Shown here: positions 1 through 8,918 of the stretch, piece by piece | How positions within the stretch are numbered: position 1 is the stretch's first letter | Layout of the letters: every line of letters starts with the position of its first letter | Origin: Myxococcaceae bacterium | GTDB lineage: Bacteria > Myxococcota > Myxococcia > Myxococcales > Myxococcaceae | Direction: 5' to 3' | Length of the DNA stretch: 32,697 bases | Assembly: GCA_017881345.1 (NCBI GenBank) | Contig: JADGQZ010000252.1 | Location: 1-32,697, forward strand | Notes under the pieces: model-generated | The model's input: only the letters and a program-made list of their open reading frames with translations | Told to the model about the DNA's origin: nothing | Database searches by the model: none | Translations under genes and position numbers: made by a program

Positions 1-1
1 C

Positions 2-58
2 AAGGGCGAGCTGGCGACGCTGATGGACGAGATGGAGCCCGCCGCCGCCGCGGCGTAG
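2..58 (+). CDS. C-terminal end of an unidentified protein (...KGELATLMDEMEPAAAAA*), truncated by window edge
   Basis: Open frame from base 2 to TAG at 56-58, same strand as the next gene. Confidence 0.45.
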   Translation, partial: KGELATLMDEMEPAAAAA

Positions 59-102
59 CCTCGCTCGCCTTCGTCGGGTAGAAGGGGCGGTTCCCCGCCC
101 TG

Positions 103-2562
103 ATGGACGACCTCGGCCCTGCCCGACAGATTCCGGAGCCCGAGCGCTCCGTGCCGGGGACCCCGGTCCCCCGGGAGCTGACCGCCCGGGGGCTGATCGT
201 GGGGAGCGTGCTCGGCGTCCTCTTCGCCGCGAGCTCGGTCTACCTCTCGGTCAAGGTTGGCCTGACCGTCTCCGCCTCCATCCCGGTGGCGGTGCTCTCC
301 ATCGCGCTGTTCCGGGTCGCCGGCCGCTCGTCGGTGCTCGAGAACTGCATGGTGCAGACGACCGGCTCGGCCGGTGAGTCGCTCGCCTTCGGCGCGGCCA
401 CCGCGCTCCCGGCCCTGCTCCTGATGGGCTACGACCTGAGCTTCACCCACATGCTCCTGGTCGCGCTCACCGGCGGGCTCCTCGGCGTGTTCCTGATGGT
501 CCCGCTCCGGCACGGGCTCGTGGTCCAGGAGCGCGAGACGCTCCGCTTCCCCGAGGGCACTGCCTGCGCGGAGGTGCTGGTGGCGGGAGACCGCGGCGGA
601 ACGACCGCGCGGCTCGTCGTCTCGGGCTTCCTCATCGGGGCGATCTACAAGACGCTGTACGCGGCGCTGAAGCTCTGGCGGGAGATCGTGGGAGGGCTGC
701 TCGGCTCGGTACAGACCCTGCCCGACGGGAGCGTCATCCGCCACGGCTTCCCCAACGCCTCGGTGGCGATGGAGGTGAGCCCGGAGCTCCTCGGGGTCGG
801 CTACATCATCGGGCCGCGCATCGCCGGGATGACCTTCGCCGGTGGAGTGCTCGCCTACCTGGTCTTCATCCCGCTCATCCACTTCTTCGGGGACGGGCTC
901 TCGACCCCGCTGCTCTCACCCGACGGGGCACTGATCCGGGACATGGGTCCCGACGAGCTGCACCGCACCTACGTGCTCTACATCGGCGCCGGGGCGGTCG
1001 CGACGGGGGGCCTGGTCAGCTTGCTGCGTTCGCTGCCGGCCATCGTCCGCGCGTTCCAGCGAAGCGTGCGCACCTTCCTCGCCTCCCGACGGGGCCAGGC
1101 GGTGGACGTTCCGCGGACCGAGCAGGACCTGCCGATCACCGTGGTGCTCGGCGGGACGCTGGTCATCATCCTCGTCGTCTGGCTGGCGCCGCCGCTGCAC
1201 CTGAACCTCTTCTCGGCGCTTCTGGTGCTGGTGGCGGCGTTCTTCTTCGTCACCGTCTCGGCGCGCATCACCGGGGAGATCGGCAGCTCCTCGAGCCCCA
1301 CCTCGGGGATGACGGTGGCGACGCTGCTCTCCACCTGTCTCCTGTACCTGCTGCTCGGCTGGACGTCGCCCGCGGACCGATTCATGGCGCTCACCACGGC
1401 GGCCATCGTGGGCATGGCGGCAAGCAACGGCGGGACCACGGCCCAGGATCTCAAGACCGCATACCTCGTCGGGGCGACGCCGAGCCGGCAGCAGATCGCG
1501 ATCCTGGTCGGCGTCGTCACCTCGGCGCTGTGCGTCGGCCCGGTGCTCGCGGCGGTGAATCGCGGTGCGACCGCGACGGTGCCCGAGGTGCATCCGGGGG
1601 TCCGGGTCACCCACCCCTCCGAGGAGCGGGTGCTGCAGCGGGAGTTTCCGTTCCAGCCCGCGCCGGAGACTCTCTCCCGGGCGGGGCTGTCGGGGGAGGA
1701 GCTCTTCCGGCAGCTCTGGGGGCGCGGCCTCGAGGTCCGGCTGGACGCTGCTGGCAGCCCGGTCGCGCTGCGCACGTTCCGCGGAGATCTCCAGCTCCCG
1801 GGCATCGGCGCCGAGGAGGTGCGGGGCACCGAGCGGCTCCGGCTCGACGCCCTGGCCCCGGTCGCCGCTCCGTCCGAGCGTCAGCTCCAGGCCGGCTTCG
1901 TCCGCAACGACGCGCCCATCCCCACCGGGAAGTACCTGAGCACCGCGGACGGGACGATCGAGTACGTGGTGGACCCGGGCATCGGCGGGCGGGTGGACGA
2001 GATTCACGGCGTGAAGCTGACCCGCTACGAGGCGCCCAAGGCGCGGCTGTTCTCGCTCATCGTCGACGGGGTGCTGACCCGGAAGCTCCCCTGGGACCTG
2101 GTGCTGCTCGGCGTGGCCCTGGCCTTCATGCTGGAGATGGCGGGGGTGGCGGCGCTGCCGTTCGCGGTGGGGGTGTACCTGCCCATCTCCACGTCGGCGC
2201 CGCTCTTCGTCGGGGGCGTGGTCCGCTGGTGGGTGGACCGGCGGGGAGCCCGGCCCGAGTCGGACGCGAGCCCGGGCACCCTGCTCTCCTCGGGCTACAT
2301 CGCCGGCGGGTCGCTGGCCGGCGTGGTCATCAACCTGCTGCACATCCCGGAGGGCGGCTGGATGGATGCGCTCGACGTGCCGGCGCGGCTCGCGGGGCAC
2401 CCGGGATGGCTGCCGCGGCTGGTCGAGGCGCTGGGCGACTCCCCCCGGGCGCACCCCGCGGCCTCACTGATCTTCGGTCTCGTGGTCTTCGGTGCGCTGG
2501 CGGTTCACCTGGGGCGGGTGGCGCTCGGGACCCGGGAGGCGGAAGGCCCACATTCGGTCTAG
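103..2562 (+). CDS. OPT family oligopeptide transporter
   Basis: 819-aa polytopic membrane protein; N-terminal ELTARGLIVGSVLGVLFAASSVYLSVKVGLTVSASIPVAVLS and GSAGESLAFG are typical of bacterial OPT proteins; soluble insert ending KYLSTADGTIEYVVDPGIGG before the last membrane block. Confidence 0.92.
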   Translation: MDDLGPARQIPEPERSVPGTPVPRELTARGLIVGSVLGVLFAASSVYLSVKVGLTVSASIPVAVLSIALFRVAGRSSVLENCMVQTTGSAGESLAFGAATALPALLLMGYDLSFTHMLLVALTGGLLGVFLMVPLRHGLVVQERETLRFPEGTACAEVLVAGDRGGTTARLVVSGFLIGAIYKTLYAALKLWREIVGGLLGSVQTLPDGSVIRHGFPNASVAMEVSPELLGVGYIIGPRIAGMTFAGGVLAYLVFIPLIHFFGDGLSTPLLSPDGALIRDMGPDELHRTYVLYIGAGAVATGGLVSLLRSLPAIVRAFQRSVRTFLASRRGQAVDVPRTEQDLPITVVLGGTLVIILVVWLAPPLHLNLFSALLVLVAAFFFVTVSARITGEIGSSSSPTSGMTVATLLSTCLLYLLLGWTSPADRFMALTTAAIVGMAASNGGTTAQDLKTAYLVGATPSRQQIAILVGVVTSALCVGPVLAAVNRGATATVPEVHPGVRVTHPSEERVLQREFPFQPAPETLSRAGLSGEELFRQLWGRGLEVRLDAAGSPVALRTFRGDLQLPGIGAEEVRGTERLRLDALAPVAAPSERQLQAGFVRNDAPIPTGKYLSTADGTIEYVVDPGIGGRVDEIHGVKLTRYEAPKARLFSLIVDGVLTRKLPWDLVLLGVALAFMLEMAGVAALPFAVGVYLPISTSAPLFVGGVVRWWVDRRGARPESDASPGTLLSSGYIAGGSLAGVVINLLHIPEGGWMDALDVPARLAGHPGWLPRLVEALGDSPRAHPAASLIFGLVVFGALAVHLGRVALGTREAEGPHSV

Positions 2563-2574
2563 ACTCCGGGCCCG

Positions 2575-4335
2575 TTGACCGCCGCACCCGAAGCCTCCGT
2601 CGCACCCGACCCGCTCGCCGACCCGGAGAACCGGCAGCGGCTCGAGCTGGCGAAGGCGTTCGCCTTCCAGCTGCTCAAGGGCATCAAGCAGATCGGCATG
2701 TACCGGCACAACGAGAGCCGGTACACGGAATATCTGGAGAAGGCGCACGCCGCGGTCCGCGAGTACACCGGGCGCTGGGGTCCACTGGTCTTCAAGGTGG
2801 AGCAGCAGAACTTCCACCTCTTCGATCAGCCGCTCTTCACCGAGGACACCCCGCTCCCCTTCAAGTTCTGGCGCGATGGGATCCGCCAGTTCATCTTCCG
2901 CCCGGGCCTGCGGCCGGACGAGCTCCTGTCCTTCACCCTGATCGCCCTGAGCGACGTGGAGAAGCAGGGCGAGGACACGGTGGCCCAGCTCTGGCGCTCG
3001 CCGGTCGACAACCTGGAGTACGTGGTGGTGGAGGGCTTCAAGGTCGACGGCTTCTCCGACGAGGAGGTGCAGGTCGCGGTCGACAAGATCGTCGAGTACC
3101 TCTACTCGCGGCTGCGGAGCCACTCCGACGACTTCCTCCGCTTCGCGCGGGTGAGCGCCGAGGATCTCGAGCTGAAGCTGGAGGGCGTGGAGCAGGTCCG
3201 GGGAGCGGTGATCGCCGGGGTGACGGCGAGCGACGAGCTCAAGGCACGGCTGCAGAAGGAGATCGCCGAGGAGGAGCACAGCCGGCTCTTCCCCAAGCTG
3301 GTCTCGTCCATCTTCCAGGTGGCGGAGGCGGGGGTGGACGACCCCGAGCTCCTGGAGGAGATGTTCCTGCAGCTGCTGGACGCGCTCCTCCTCCAGGAGG
3401 ACTTCGCGATCATCAACCAGATCGTCCTCAAGCTCCGGGCGATGGAGGACCGGCCGGGGATGAGCGGCATCCGCCGGCTGAAGGCCACCTTCGTCGAGAA
3501 GATGGGCGACGAGCAGCGGCTGGTGCGGGTGGCGGACGTGCTCCGCGCGGCGCGGCCCGGGGTGCTCCCGGACATCGGCCGGTACCTGAGCTCGCTCCAG
3601 CCGACGGTGCTGCCGATCCTTCTGGACCTCCTGGAGACGCTCGATGCGCCGGAGCACCGGCTGGTGCTGTGCGACGTCATCGCCGAGTTCTGCAAGGTGA
3701 ACCCGGTGGAGGTGGTCCAGCGGCTCTCCTCCGAGCGCCCGATGACGGTGCGGGACATGGTGTACGTGCTGGAGCGCGCCCAGCACCCCGAGCGGATGGT
3801 GTTCTTCGGACGGGTGCTGAAGCACCGGAACCTGGCGGTCCGGCTGGACGTGATGGGCACCATCGCCCGGGGCCGGAGCCTCGAGTCACGACGGCTCATC
3901 GCCGAGGCGCTCAAGGACGACACCGCGCAGGTCCGGGTGCAGGCGGCGCGCCTGCTCCCGGAGTACGACCGCGAGCACGCGTACCAGGACCTGGTCGCGG
4001 TGGTGAGGTCCAAGGACTTCAAGAAGCGGAGCTCCGAGGAGCAGGCGGCCTTCTACACGGCGCTGGGGAGCACCGGGCTACCGGCGGCGATGTCGTTCAT
4101 GACGCAGCTGCTGGCGGAGAAGGCCCACCTCTGGAACCGGGCCCGGGTTGTCGAGGAGAAGCTCCTGGCGGTCCACGGGCTGGCGGGGGTGCAGTCCATC
4201 CAGTCGTACCGGGCGCTCCAGGCGGTGACCGAGGACCGGACGCAGCCCTCCGAGGTGCTGGTCGCAGCCCGGCGGGCACTGGGCGAGACGCGGAAGAAGC
4301 TCTTCGGTGACGCGCCGCCGCCGGAGGCGAGCTAA
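2575..4335 (+). CDS. HEAT-repeat-like helical protein
   Basis: 586-aa alpha-helical protein with repeated units such as HRNLAVRLDVMGTIARGRSLESRRLIAEALKDDTAQVRVQAARLLPEYD; TTG start; stop TAA at 4333-4335. Confidence 0.7.
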   Translation: MTAAPEASVAPDPLADPENRQRLELAKAFAFQLLKGIKQIGMYRHNESRYTEYLEKAHAAVREYTGRWGPLVFKVEQQNFHLFDQPLFTEDTPLPFKFWRDGIRQFIFRPGLRPDELLSFTLIALSDVEKQGEDTVAQLWRSPVDNLEYVVVEGFKVDGFSDEEVQVAVDKIVEYLYSRLRSHSDDFLRFARVSAEDLELKLEGVEQVRGAVIAGVTASDELKARLQKEIAEEEHSRLFPKLVSSIFQVAEAGVDDPELLEEMFLQLLDALLLQEDFAIINQIVLKLRAMEDRPGMSGIRRLKATFVEKMGDEQRLVRVADVLRAARPGVLPDIGRYLSSLQPTVLPILLDLLETLDAPEHRLVLCDVIAEFCKVNPVEVVQRLSSERPMTVRDMVYVLERAQHPERMVFFGRVLKHRNLAVRLDVMGTIARGRSLESRRLIAEALKDDTAQVRVQAARLLPEYDREHAYQDLVAVVRSKDFKKRSSEEQAAFYTALGSTGLPAAMSFMTQLLAEKAHLWNRARVVEEKLLAVHGLAGVQSIQSYRALQAVTEDRTQPSEVLVAARRALGETRKKLFGDAPPPEAS

Positions 4336-4597
4336 GTGCCTCGACCGGGGTGTACTGATCGCTTCGACGGCCGATCCTCTCGGTCAGGTCAGCCGCTCAG
4401 GAATCCACGGCGCGGAATCTCCGGCACACCGTCGTGGAGCCCAGGCGGCTGCCGCACAGCAATCTGCGACGCGCAGACTCGGCCCTGTGCTGCTCGACGT
4501 GCCACGAGGCACGCCTCCGCTGCTCGTCCCTGGTGTGCGCCGTCTCGCTTCGGTCTCTGCCGTCTCGCTATGCTCGCTACACCCCGGTCGAGGCACT
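4335..4597. repeat. 263-bp inverted-repeat-bounded element (MITE-like or structured RNA)
   Basis: AGTGCCTCGACCGGGGTGTA at 4335-4354 is the exact reverse complement of TACACCCCGGTCGAGGCACT at 4578-4597 (20/20); internal hairpins TCTGCG-ACG-CGCAGA (4463-4477) and CGTGCC-ACGA-GGCACG (4498-4513). Confidence 0.75.
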
Positions 4598-4598
4598 A

Positions 4599-5909
4599 GT
4601 GGCCGACAATCTCCGGATCAGCGGCGCGGGCGAGGAGAACATCCTCGACTTCGGCCGGGACCACTCCGAGAAGCTGCAGCAGCTCTCGCGCTCGGTGCTC
4701 TCGACGCTCTACATGCTGGTGCGCTCGGCGAAGATGTACGACCCGGACAACGCGGTGTTCGAGCGTCCGCTGATGTCGCTGCAGGACACGCTGAACCTCA
4801 TCATCTCGCGCGAGGGCCGCTTCGACCTGGTCGGGATCAAGAGCTCGTTCTACGTCAACAACATGCTGGTGAAGGCCGAGCTGAACGCGGTGGAGAACAT
4901 CCGCTACCTGCTCGAGGAGATGCGGGCCAAGGACGTGGGCGGCTTCACCCTGGTCAAGCCGGTGCAGAACGCGGAGCTGCGGAACTTCATCTGGATCTTC
5001 GCCAAGGACGTGGTGGAGACCCCGGAGGACGACGGGCTCAGCAGCCGGAAGCTGCTGGCGATCAAGATCGCCCGCTGGAGCAAGCTCCGGGAGAAGCTGG
5101 AGAAGGAGAAGCTCGACGACGACGAGAAGGTGGACCGGAAGAAGTACGCGGTCACCGTCTACGCCCGCGCGGTGTTCTTCATCGCCAAGTACCTGGACTC
5201 GGTGCGCAAAGGCGCGCCGATGGTGGCGGCCCGGGCGCTGCGCCTGGTCCAGGACCTGGTCGACATCTGCTTCGACGCGAAGGTGCACTTCCTGGGCATG
5301 ACCACCATGCACCAGGAATCGGACTACCTGGTCTACCACCAGGTGAACACCTGCCTCCTGTCGATCGTGTTCGGGGGAGAGCTCGGGCTGACCAAGGCGC
5401 AGCTCCGGGACCTGGGCTTCATTGCCCTCTTCCACGATGCGGGCATGGCCACCATCCCCGACGAGCTGGCCGGAAAGCGCGGCGGGCTGACGCCCGAGGA
5501 GCGAACCCTCATCGCCCGGGCGCCCCTGATCTCGGTGCGGAACGTCCTGATGGAGAAGGGCTTCACCCGGACGACGCTGCACCGGGTGGTGACCACGCTC
5601 GAGTACAAGAGCGACTTCGGCACGGCGGTGCGCGACGCTCGCGGCAACATCCAGATGATCATCCCCAAGTCGTCGCTCGGGCTCTACGCGAAGATCATCG
5701 CCATCACCGCGGGGTTCGACGCGCTGACCAGCCGGCGCCCCTTCCGCGACGCCTACGGGCCCGAGGTGGCGATGATGCTGATGTGGAGCGAGCTCCGGCA
5801 CAAGTTCGACCCGGAGCTCCTCAAGGTGTTCATGCGGGTGCTGGCGATCCCACCGGTGAAGGTGCTCTCGCGCCGTCAGCAGGGAGCGCTGTCGGTCACC
5901 GGCCTCTGA
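4599..5909 (+). CDS. HD domain / degenerate HD-GYP-like protein
   Basis: LGFIALFHDAGMATIPDELAGKRGGLTPEERTLIARAP...LYAKIIAITAGFDALTSRRPFRDAYGP resembles HD-GYP but lacks HHE and GYP motifs. The ORF track starts at 4434; GTG at 4599 is more plausible because the upstream residues lie in the repeat element. Confidence 0.8.
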   Translation: MADNLRISGAGEENILDFGRDHSEKLQQLSRSVLSTLYMLVRSAKMYDPDNAVFERPLMSLQDTLNLIISREGRFDLVGIKSSFYVNNMLVKAELNAVENIRYLLEEMRAKDVGGFTLVKPVQNAELRNFIWIFAKDVVETPEDDGLSSRKLLAIKIARWSKLREKLEKEKLDDDEKVDRKKYAVTVYARAVFFIAKYLDSVRKGAPMVAARALRLVQDLVDICFDAKVHFLGMTTMHQESDYLVYHQVNTCLLSIVFGGELGLTKAQLRDLGFIALFHDAGMATIPDELAGKRGGLTPEERTLIARAPLISVRNVLMEKGFTRTTLHRVVTTLEYKSDFGTAVRDARGNIQMIIPKSSLGLYAKIIAITAGFDALTSRRPFRDAYGPEVAMMLMWSELRHKFDPELLKVFMRVLAIPPVKVLSRRQQGALSVTGL

Positions 5910-5924
5910 GCCGGGCCGTCCACG

Positions 5925-5936
5925 CCCGCGCGCGGG
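5925..5936. terminator. Palindrome between convergent genes, possible bidirectional terminator
   Basis: CCCGCGCGCGGG perfect 12-bp palindrome in the 46-bp gap between convergent stops; no T-tract. Confidence 0.25.
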
Positions 5937-5955
5937 GTCGCACGTCGCTCGCGGC

Positions 5956-6930
5956 TCAACGCTCGGGAGCGAGCGCGGCGATGGCGTCGGAGAGGTCTCG
6001 AGGGACGGGCGCCTCGGCGCGAACGGGCTTGCCGGTCCGGGGATGGGGGAACACGAGCCGCCAGGCGTGCAGGGCGTGGCGCCCGAGCTCGCCCTGGACG
6101 GCCTTCACCCGGGCATCGCCCTTGCGCGTGCCACCGTAGAGGGTATCGCCGAGCAGAGGGTGCCCCAGCTCTGAGAGGTGGACGCGGATCTGGTGCGTGC
6201 GGCCAGTCTCGAGGCCGACCTCGAGCAGAGCGGCGCCGTGCACGAGGGTCCGCACGCGCCAGGTGGTGATCGCGGGCTTGCCGGTCCTGGTGCGCCCGGT
6301 GAAGCGCTTCCGATCGCGCGGATGGCGCCCGTGGAGCGTCTCCAGCCGTCCGCTCACCGGCGGATGCCCGTGGACGAGCGCGAGATAGGTCTTCACGACG
6401 GTGCGCGCCTGGAACGCGTGCTGGAGACCCTGCAGGGCGGCGTCGTTCTTGGCGACGACGAGGCAGCCCGACGTCTCCTTGTCGAGGCGGTGGACGATGC
6501 CCGGCCGGAGAACGCCGCCGACGCCGGAGAGCCCCGAGACGTGGTGCAGGAGCGCGTTGACCAGGGTGCCCCGGGCATGCCCCGCGGCCGGATGCACGAC
6601 GAGTCCGGCCGGCTTGTCGATGACCAGCAGGTCGCGATCCTCGTGGAGGATGGTGAGCGGGAGGTCCTCGGCCTCGGGGACGGCGGGCGCGGGCGGCGGC
6701 ACTGACACCTCGAGGCTCTCCCCGCCCTTGAGCCGCAGCGCCGCGCGGCCCGGCCGTCCGTCGACGAGCACCAGTCCGGCCTCGAGCAGCGCCTGGACGC
6801 GCGACCGGCTCAGCGCCGGCAGGCTCGTCGCGACCGCCCGGTCGAGCCGCTCACCGCGTAGCGCCGGGCCGGCGATGAGCCGGTGCACCTCGCCAGTGGT
6901 CGCCTCGCGCCGCTGTGGACCGGTGCTCAC
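5956..6930 (-). CDS. rluD: RluA/RluD family 23S rRNA pseudouridine synthase
   Basis: N-terminal S4-like segment (GERLDRAVATSLPALSRSRVQALLEAGLVLVDGR), catalytic GIVHRLDKETSGCLVVAK, ETGRTHQIRVHLSELGHPLLGDTLYGG. Confidence 0.93.
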   Translation of the reverse strand: MSTGPQRREATTGEVHRLIAGPALRGERLDRAVATSLPALSRSRVQALLEAGLVLVDGRPGRAALRLKGGESLEVSVPPPAPAVPEAEDLPLTILHEDRDLLVIDKPAGLVVHPAAGHARGTLVNALLHHVSGLSGVGGVLRPGIVHRLDKETSGCLVVAKNDAALQGLQHAFQARTVVKTYLALVHGHPPVSGRLETLHGRHPRDRKRFTGRTRTGKPAITTWRVRTLVHGAALLEVGLETGRTHQIRVHLSELGHPLLGDTLYGGTRKGDARVKAVQGELGRHALHAWRLVFPHPRTGKPVRAEAPVPRDLSDAIAALAPER

Positions 6931-6990
6931 GCGCCTGGACGAGTGTACCCGCGCGCCAGCCGCGGCCCGTGCCGGCCACTCCCGGCGGTC

Positions 6991-7100
6991 GAGAGGCTAT
7001 AGCAAGTCCGAACGGACTCTCCGTGAATGCACCACGTCGCTTCAATGGGTTGGACCGAGGCAACTCGCACTCTGTGTCATCGAACTTGATATAGCGTCTC
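6991..7100. repeat. 110-bp imperfect inverted-repeat element (MITE-like)
   Basis: GAGAGGCTATAGCAAGTCCGA (6991-7011) against the reverse complement of TCGAACTTGATATAGCGTCTC (7080-7100): 18/21 identical. Confidence 0.6.
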
Positions 7101-7491
7101 GTGCGCTGGAGCCCCTCGCCTCCCCGCGGCCCGCCCTCAGAAAAGCGCCGGAAGACGCTGGACCCGCGCATCCCCGGAGCGTTGCGGAGTCCGCGCCGGC
7201 CGCTGACCAGGGCGTTGCACCCACGCCAGGGACCCTCGCGTCACCCATGAGCCATCGACCGCCGACACCGTGTCACCGCCGGCACCTCGCCCCGCCGGAC
7301 GACGGAAACCCAGACGCCTCGGCCGATGCGATGCGCTGTCCGCGGTCACGGGCCGCGCTGCGCACGCATGGCAGGTCAGAGCCCCGGTCGGGCGAACAGC
7401 GCGGCGCCGCCATCGTCGCAACTTCCGTCCGCTCAGCCCGCCCGTCGCCGTACTGCCTCGACACCGGGCCCGGCGCGGCCCCGGAGCGCCT

Positions 7492-7755
7492 TCACCAGAT
7501 CTTGGACCGCACGTGCGCCTTGCCGCGCACGATGATGTCCACCACCGCGCGGTCGAAGAAGTTCGTCGTGGTGTAGACCTCCTGGCTCACCCGGCTCCGG
7601 TAGAGGTCCCTGCCCTCGTTGAGCTCGTCCTTGAGCACGTCGAAGAGGTTGTCCTGCTCGACGCCCTTGATGATCTTCTGCTCGTTGTAGAGCGAGATGT
7701 CGGAGGCGATCGCCCGCGCCAGCCGCAGCGCCTTGGTCCGCTCTTCGTCGGTCAT
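7492..7755 (-). CDS. Small conserved-looking hypothetical protein (87 aa)
   Basis: MTDEERTKALRLARAIASDISLYNEQKIIKGVEQDNLFDVLKDELNEGRDLY...; balanced composition unlike the spurious Arg/Pro-rich ORFs; 2 bp downstream of the next gene on the same strand. Confidence 0.8.
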   Translation of the reverse strand: MTDEERTKALRLARAIASDISLYNEQKIIKGVEQDNLFDVLKDELNEGRDLYRSRVSQEVYTTTNFFDRAVVDIIVRGKAHVRSKIW

Positions 7756-7757
7756 CG

Positions 7758-8918
7758 TCAGGTCCTTCCAGAGATCAGCGAGCCCCCGGCGTGCGAGCGC
7801 TGGGCGGCGAGGAGGTAGGTCTTGCTCACCCGCGCCGGATCCAGCCGGAGCTCGCGGGCCAGGTTCATCAGGATGCCTCGAAGGTACACCGTGGCGGGCA
7901 GGCGGTCGTAGCGGTCTGCCTCCACGTTCTCCAGGTGGATCCGGGTGATGCGGGTCCGTTCAGCGACCTGCTGGAGCGAAAGCCCGTAGGACTCGCGGAC
8001 ACGGCGGAGCAGCTCGCCATTGAACTCGGCGTCGGCGGGGAGGTCGAGACGGAGCCGGTGCTCCCGGTGTCTGTGTGGGAGCTCGGGGAGATGCTCGGGC
8101 AGATGCTCGGCGGCTGAGGCCGCGGCGGGGACAGGCGCAGCCACAGGTGGCGGCGGCTCCGGAGCCTCGACCTCGGCCGGAGGCGGCTCGGCGGGCTTCA
8201 CGCGCAGCCCGAGCGCGGGAGGCAGACCCGCGCGCTCCGCCGGGGCGACCGCCTCCGCAGGCTCCTCGGCGGGCTCACGCGCGACCGGAGTCGCGGGCTC
8301 CTGCATCACGGGCGCCGGGGCCGTGACCACCGCCCGGTCCGGTTCGGTGGGAGCCCGCGAACTCTGGCGTTCGGCCGGAACGGCCGCGGCCCAGTCACCG
8401 CTGAGCAAGGGCGCGGACGGCGACGTCCCGACCGGTGCAGTGGCGTCGGTGCCGAGCGCCGCCTCCGCCCGCTCCGGACCCTGTCCGAACCGCCCCGGCG
8501 TGTCGGTGAGCTCGAGGTCCAGCGCGTGCTGGCGCGGCGCCGCGGGCTCCTCGGCCGCGTCATCAGGGGCGGTCTCGAGTATCAGATCTGTCCTGCGCGC
8601 GTGCGGACCCGGCTCCACCGGCGGGAGTGGCGCTTCCTCCTCGTCGTCGTCCTCGGCCCAGAGCGTGGACGGGCCGATGCGGCCGATGGATCGGTCGTAG
8701 CTGGCCCGGCGCGCCGGGTCGAGCAGCACCGCGGCGGCCTCGTCGAGCTTCGCCCGGAGCTCCCCGATCTGCTCCTCGTCGACCAGCGCGTAGACGGCGA
8801 GCGACTCCGGTCCGTAGGTCTCGCGGGCGCGCTCCACGGCCGCCCGCAGCTCGTCGAGCGACGAGGCCGGATCGACCTCCAGGACGTCGTACAGCGTTGG
8901 CTCGTCGGTCGCGGTCAT
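7758..8918 (-). CDS. J-domain-like N-terminus fused to RodZ-type helix-turn-helix C-terminus
   Basis: N-term LYDVLEVDPASSLDELRAAVERARETYGPESLAVYALVDEEQ...VLLDPARRASYDRSIG (no HPD); C-term GELLRRVRESYGLSLQQVAERTRITRIHLENVEADRYDRLPATVYLRGILMNLARELRLDPARV; Pro/Ala/Glu-rich linker. Confidence 0.82.
   Translation of the reverse strand: MTATDEPTLYDVLEVDPASSLDELRAAVERARETYGPESLAVYALVDEEQIGELRAKLDEAAAVLLDPARRASYDRSIGRIGPSTLWAEDDDEEEAPLPPVEPGPHARRTDLILETAPDDAAEEPAAPRQHALDLELTDTPGRFGQGPERAEAALGTDATAPVGTSPSAPLLSGDWAAAVPAERQSSRAPTEPDRAVVTAPAPVMQEPATPVAREPAEEPAEAVAPAERAGLPPALGLRVKPAEPPPAEVEAPEPPPPVAAPVPAAASAAEHLPEHLPELPHRHREHRLRLDLPADAEFNGELLRRVRESYGLSLQQVAERTRITRIHLENVEADRYDRLPATVYLRGILMNLARELRLDPARVSKTYLLAAQRSHAGGSLISGRT

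Noticed and set aside
1530-4310. 926-aa plus-strand ORF overlapping the OPT and HEAT genes
   Set aside because: Shifted frame of both genes with Gly/Ala/Arg/Pro-rich composition and no recognisable domain
4434-4598. N-terminal extension of the HD-domain ORF
   Set aside because: Falls inside the inverted-repeat element and is Cys/Arg/Ser-rich; GTG 4599 is the more credible start
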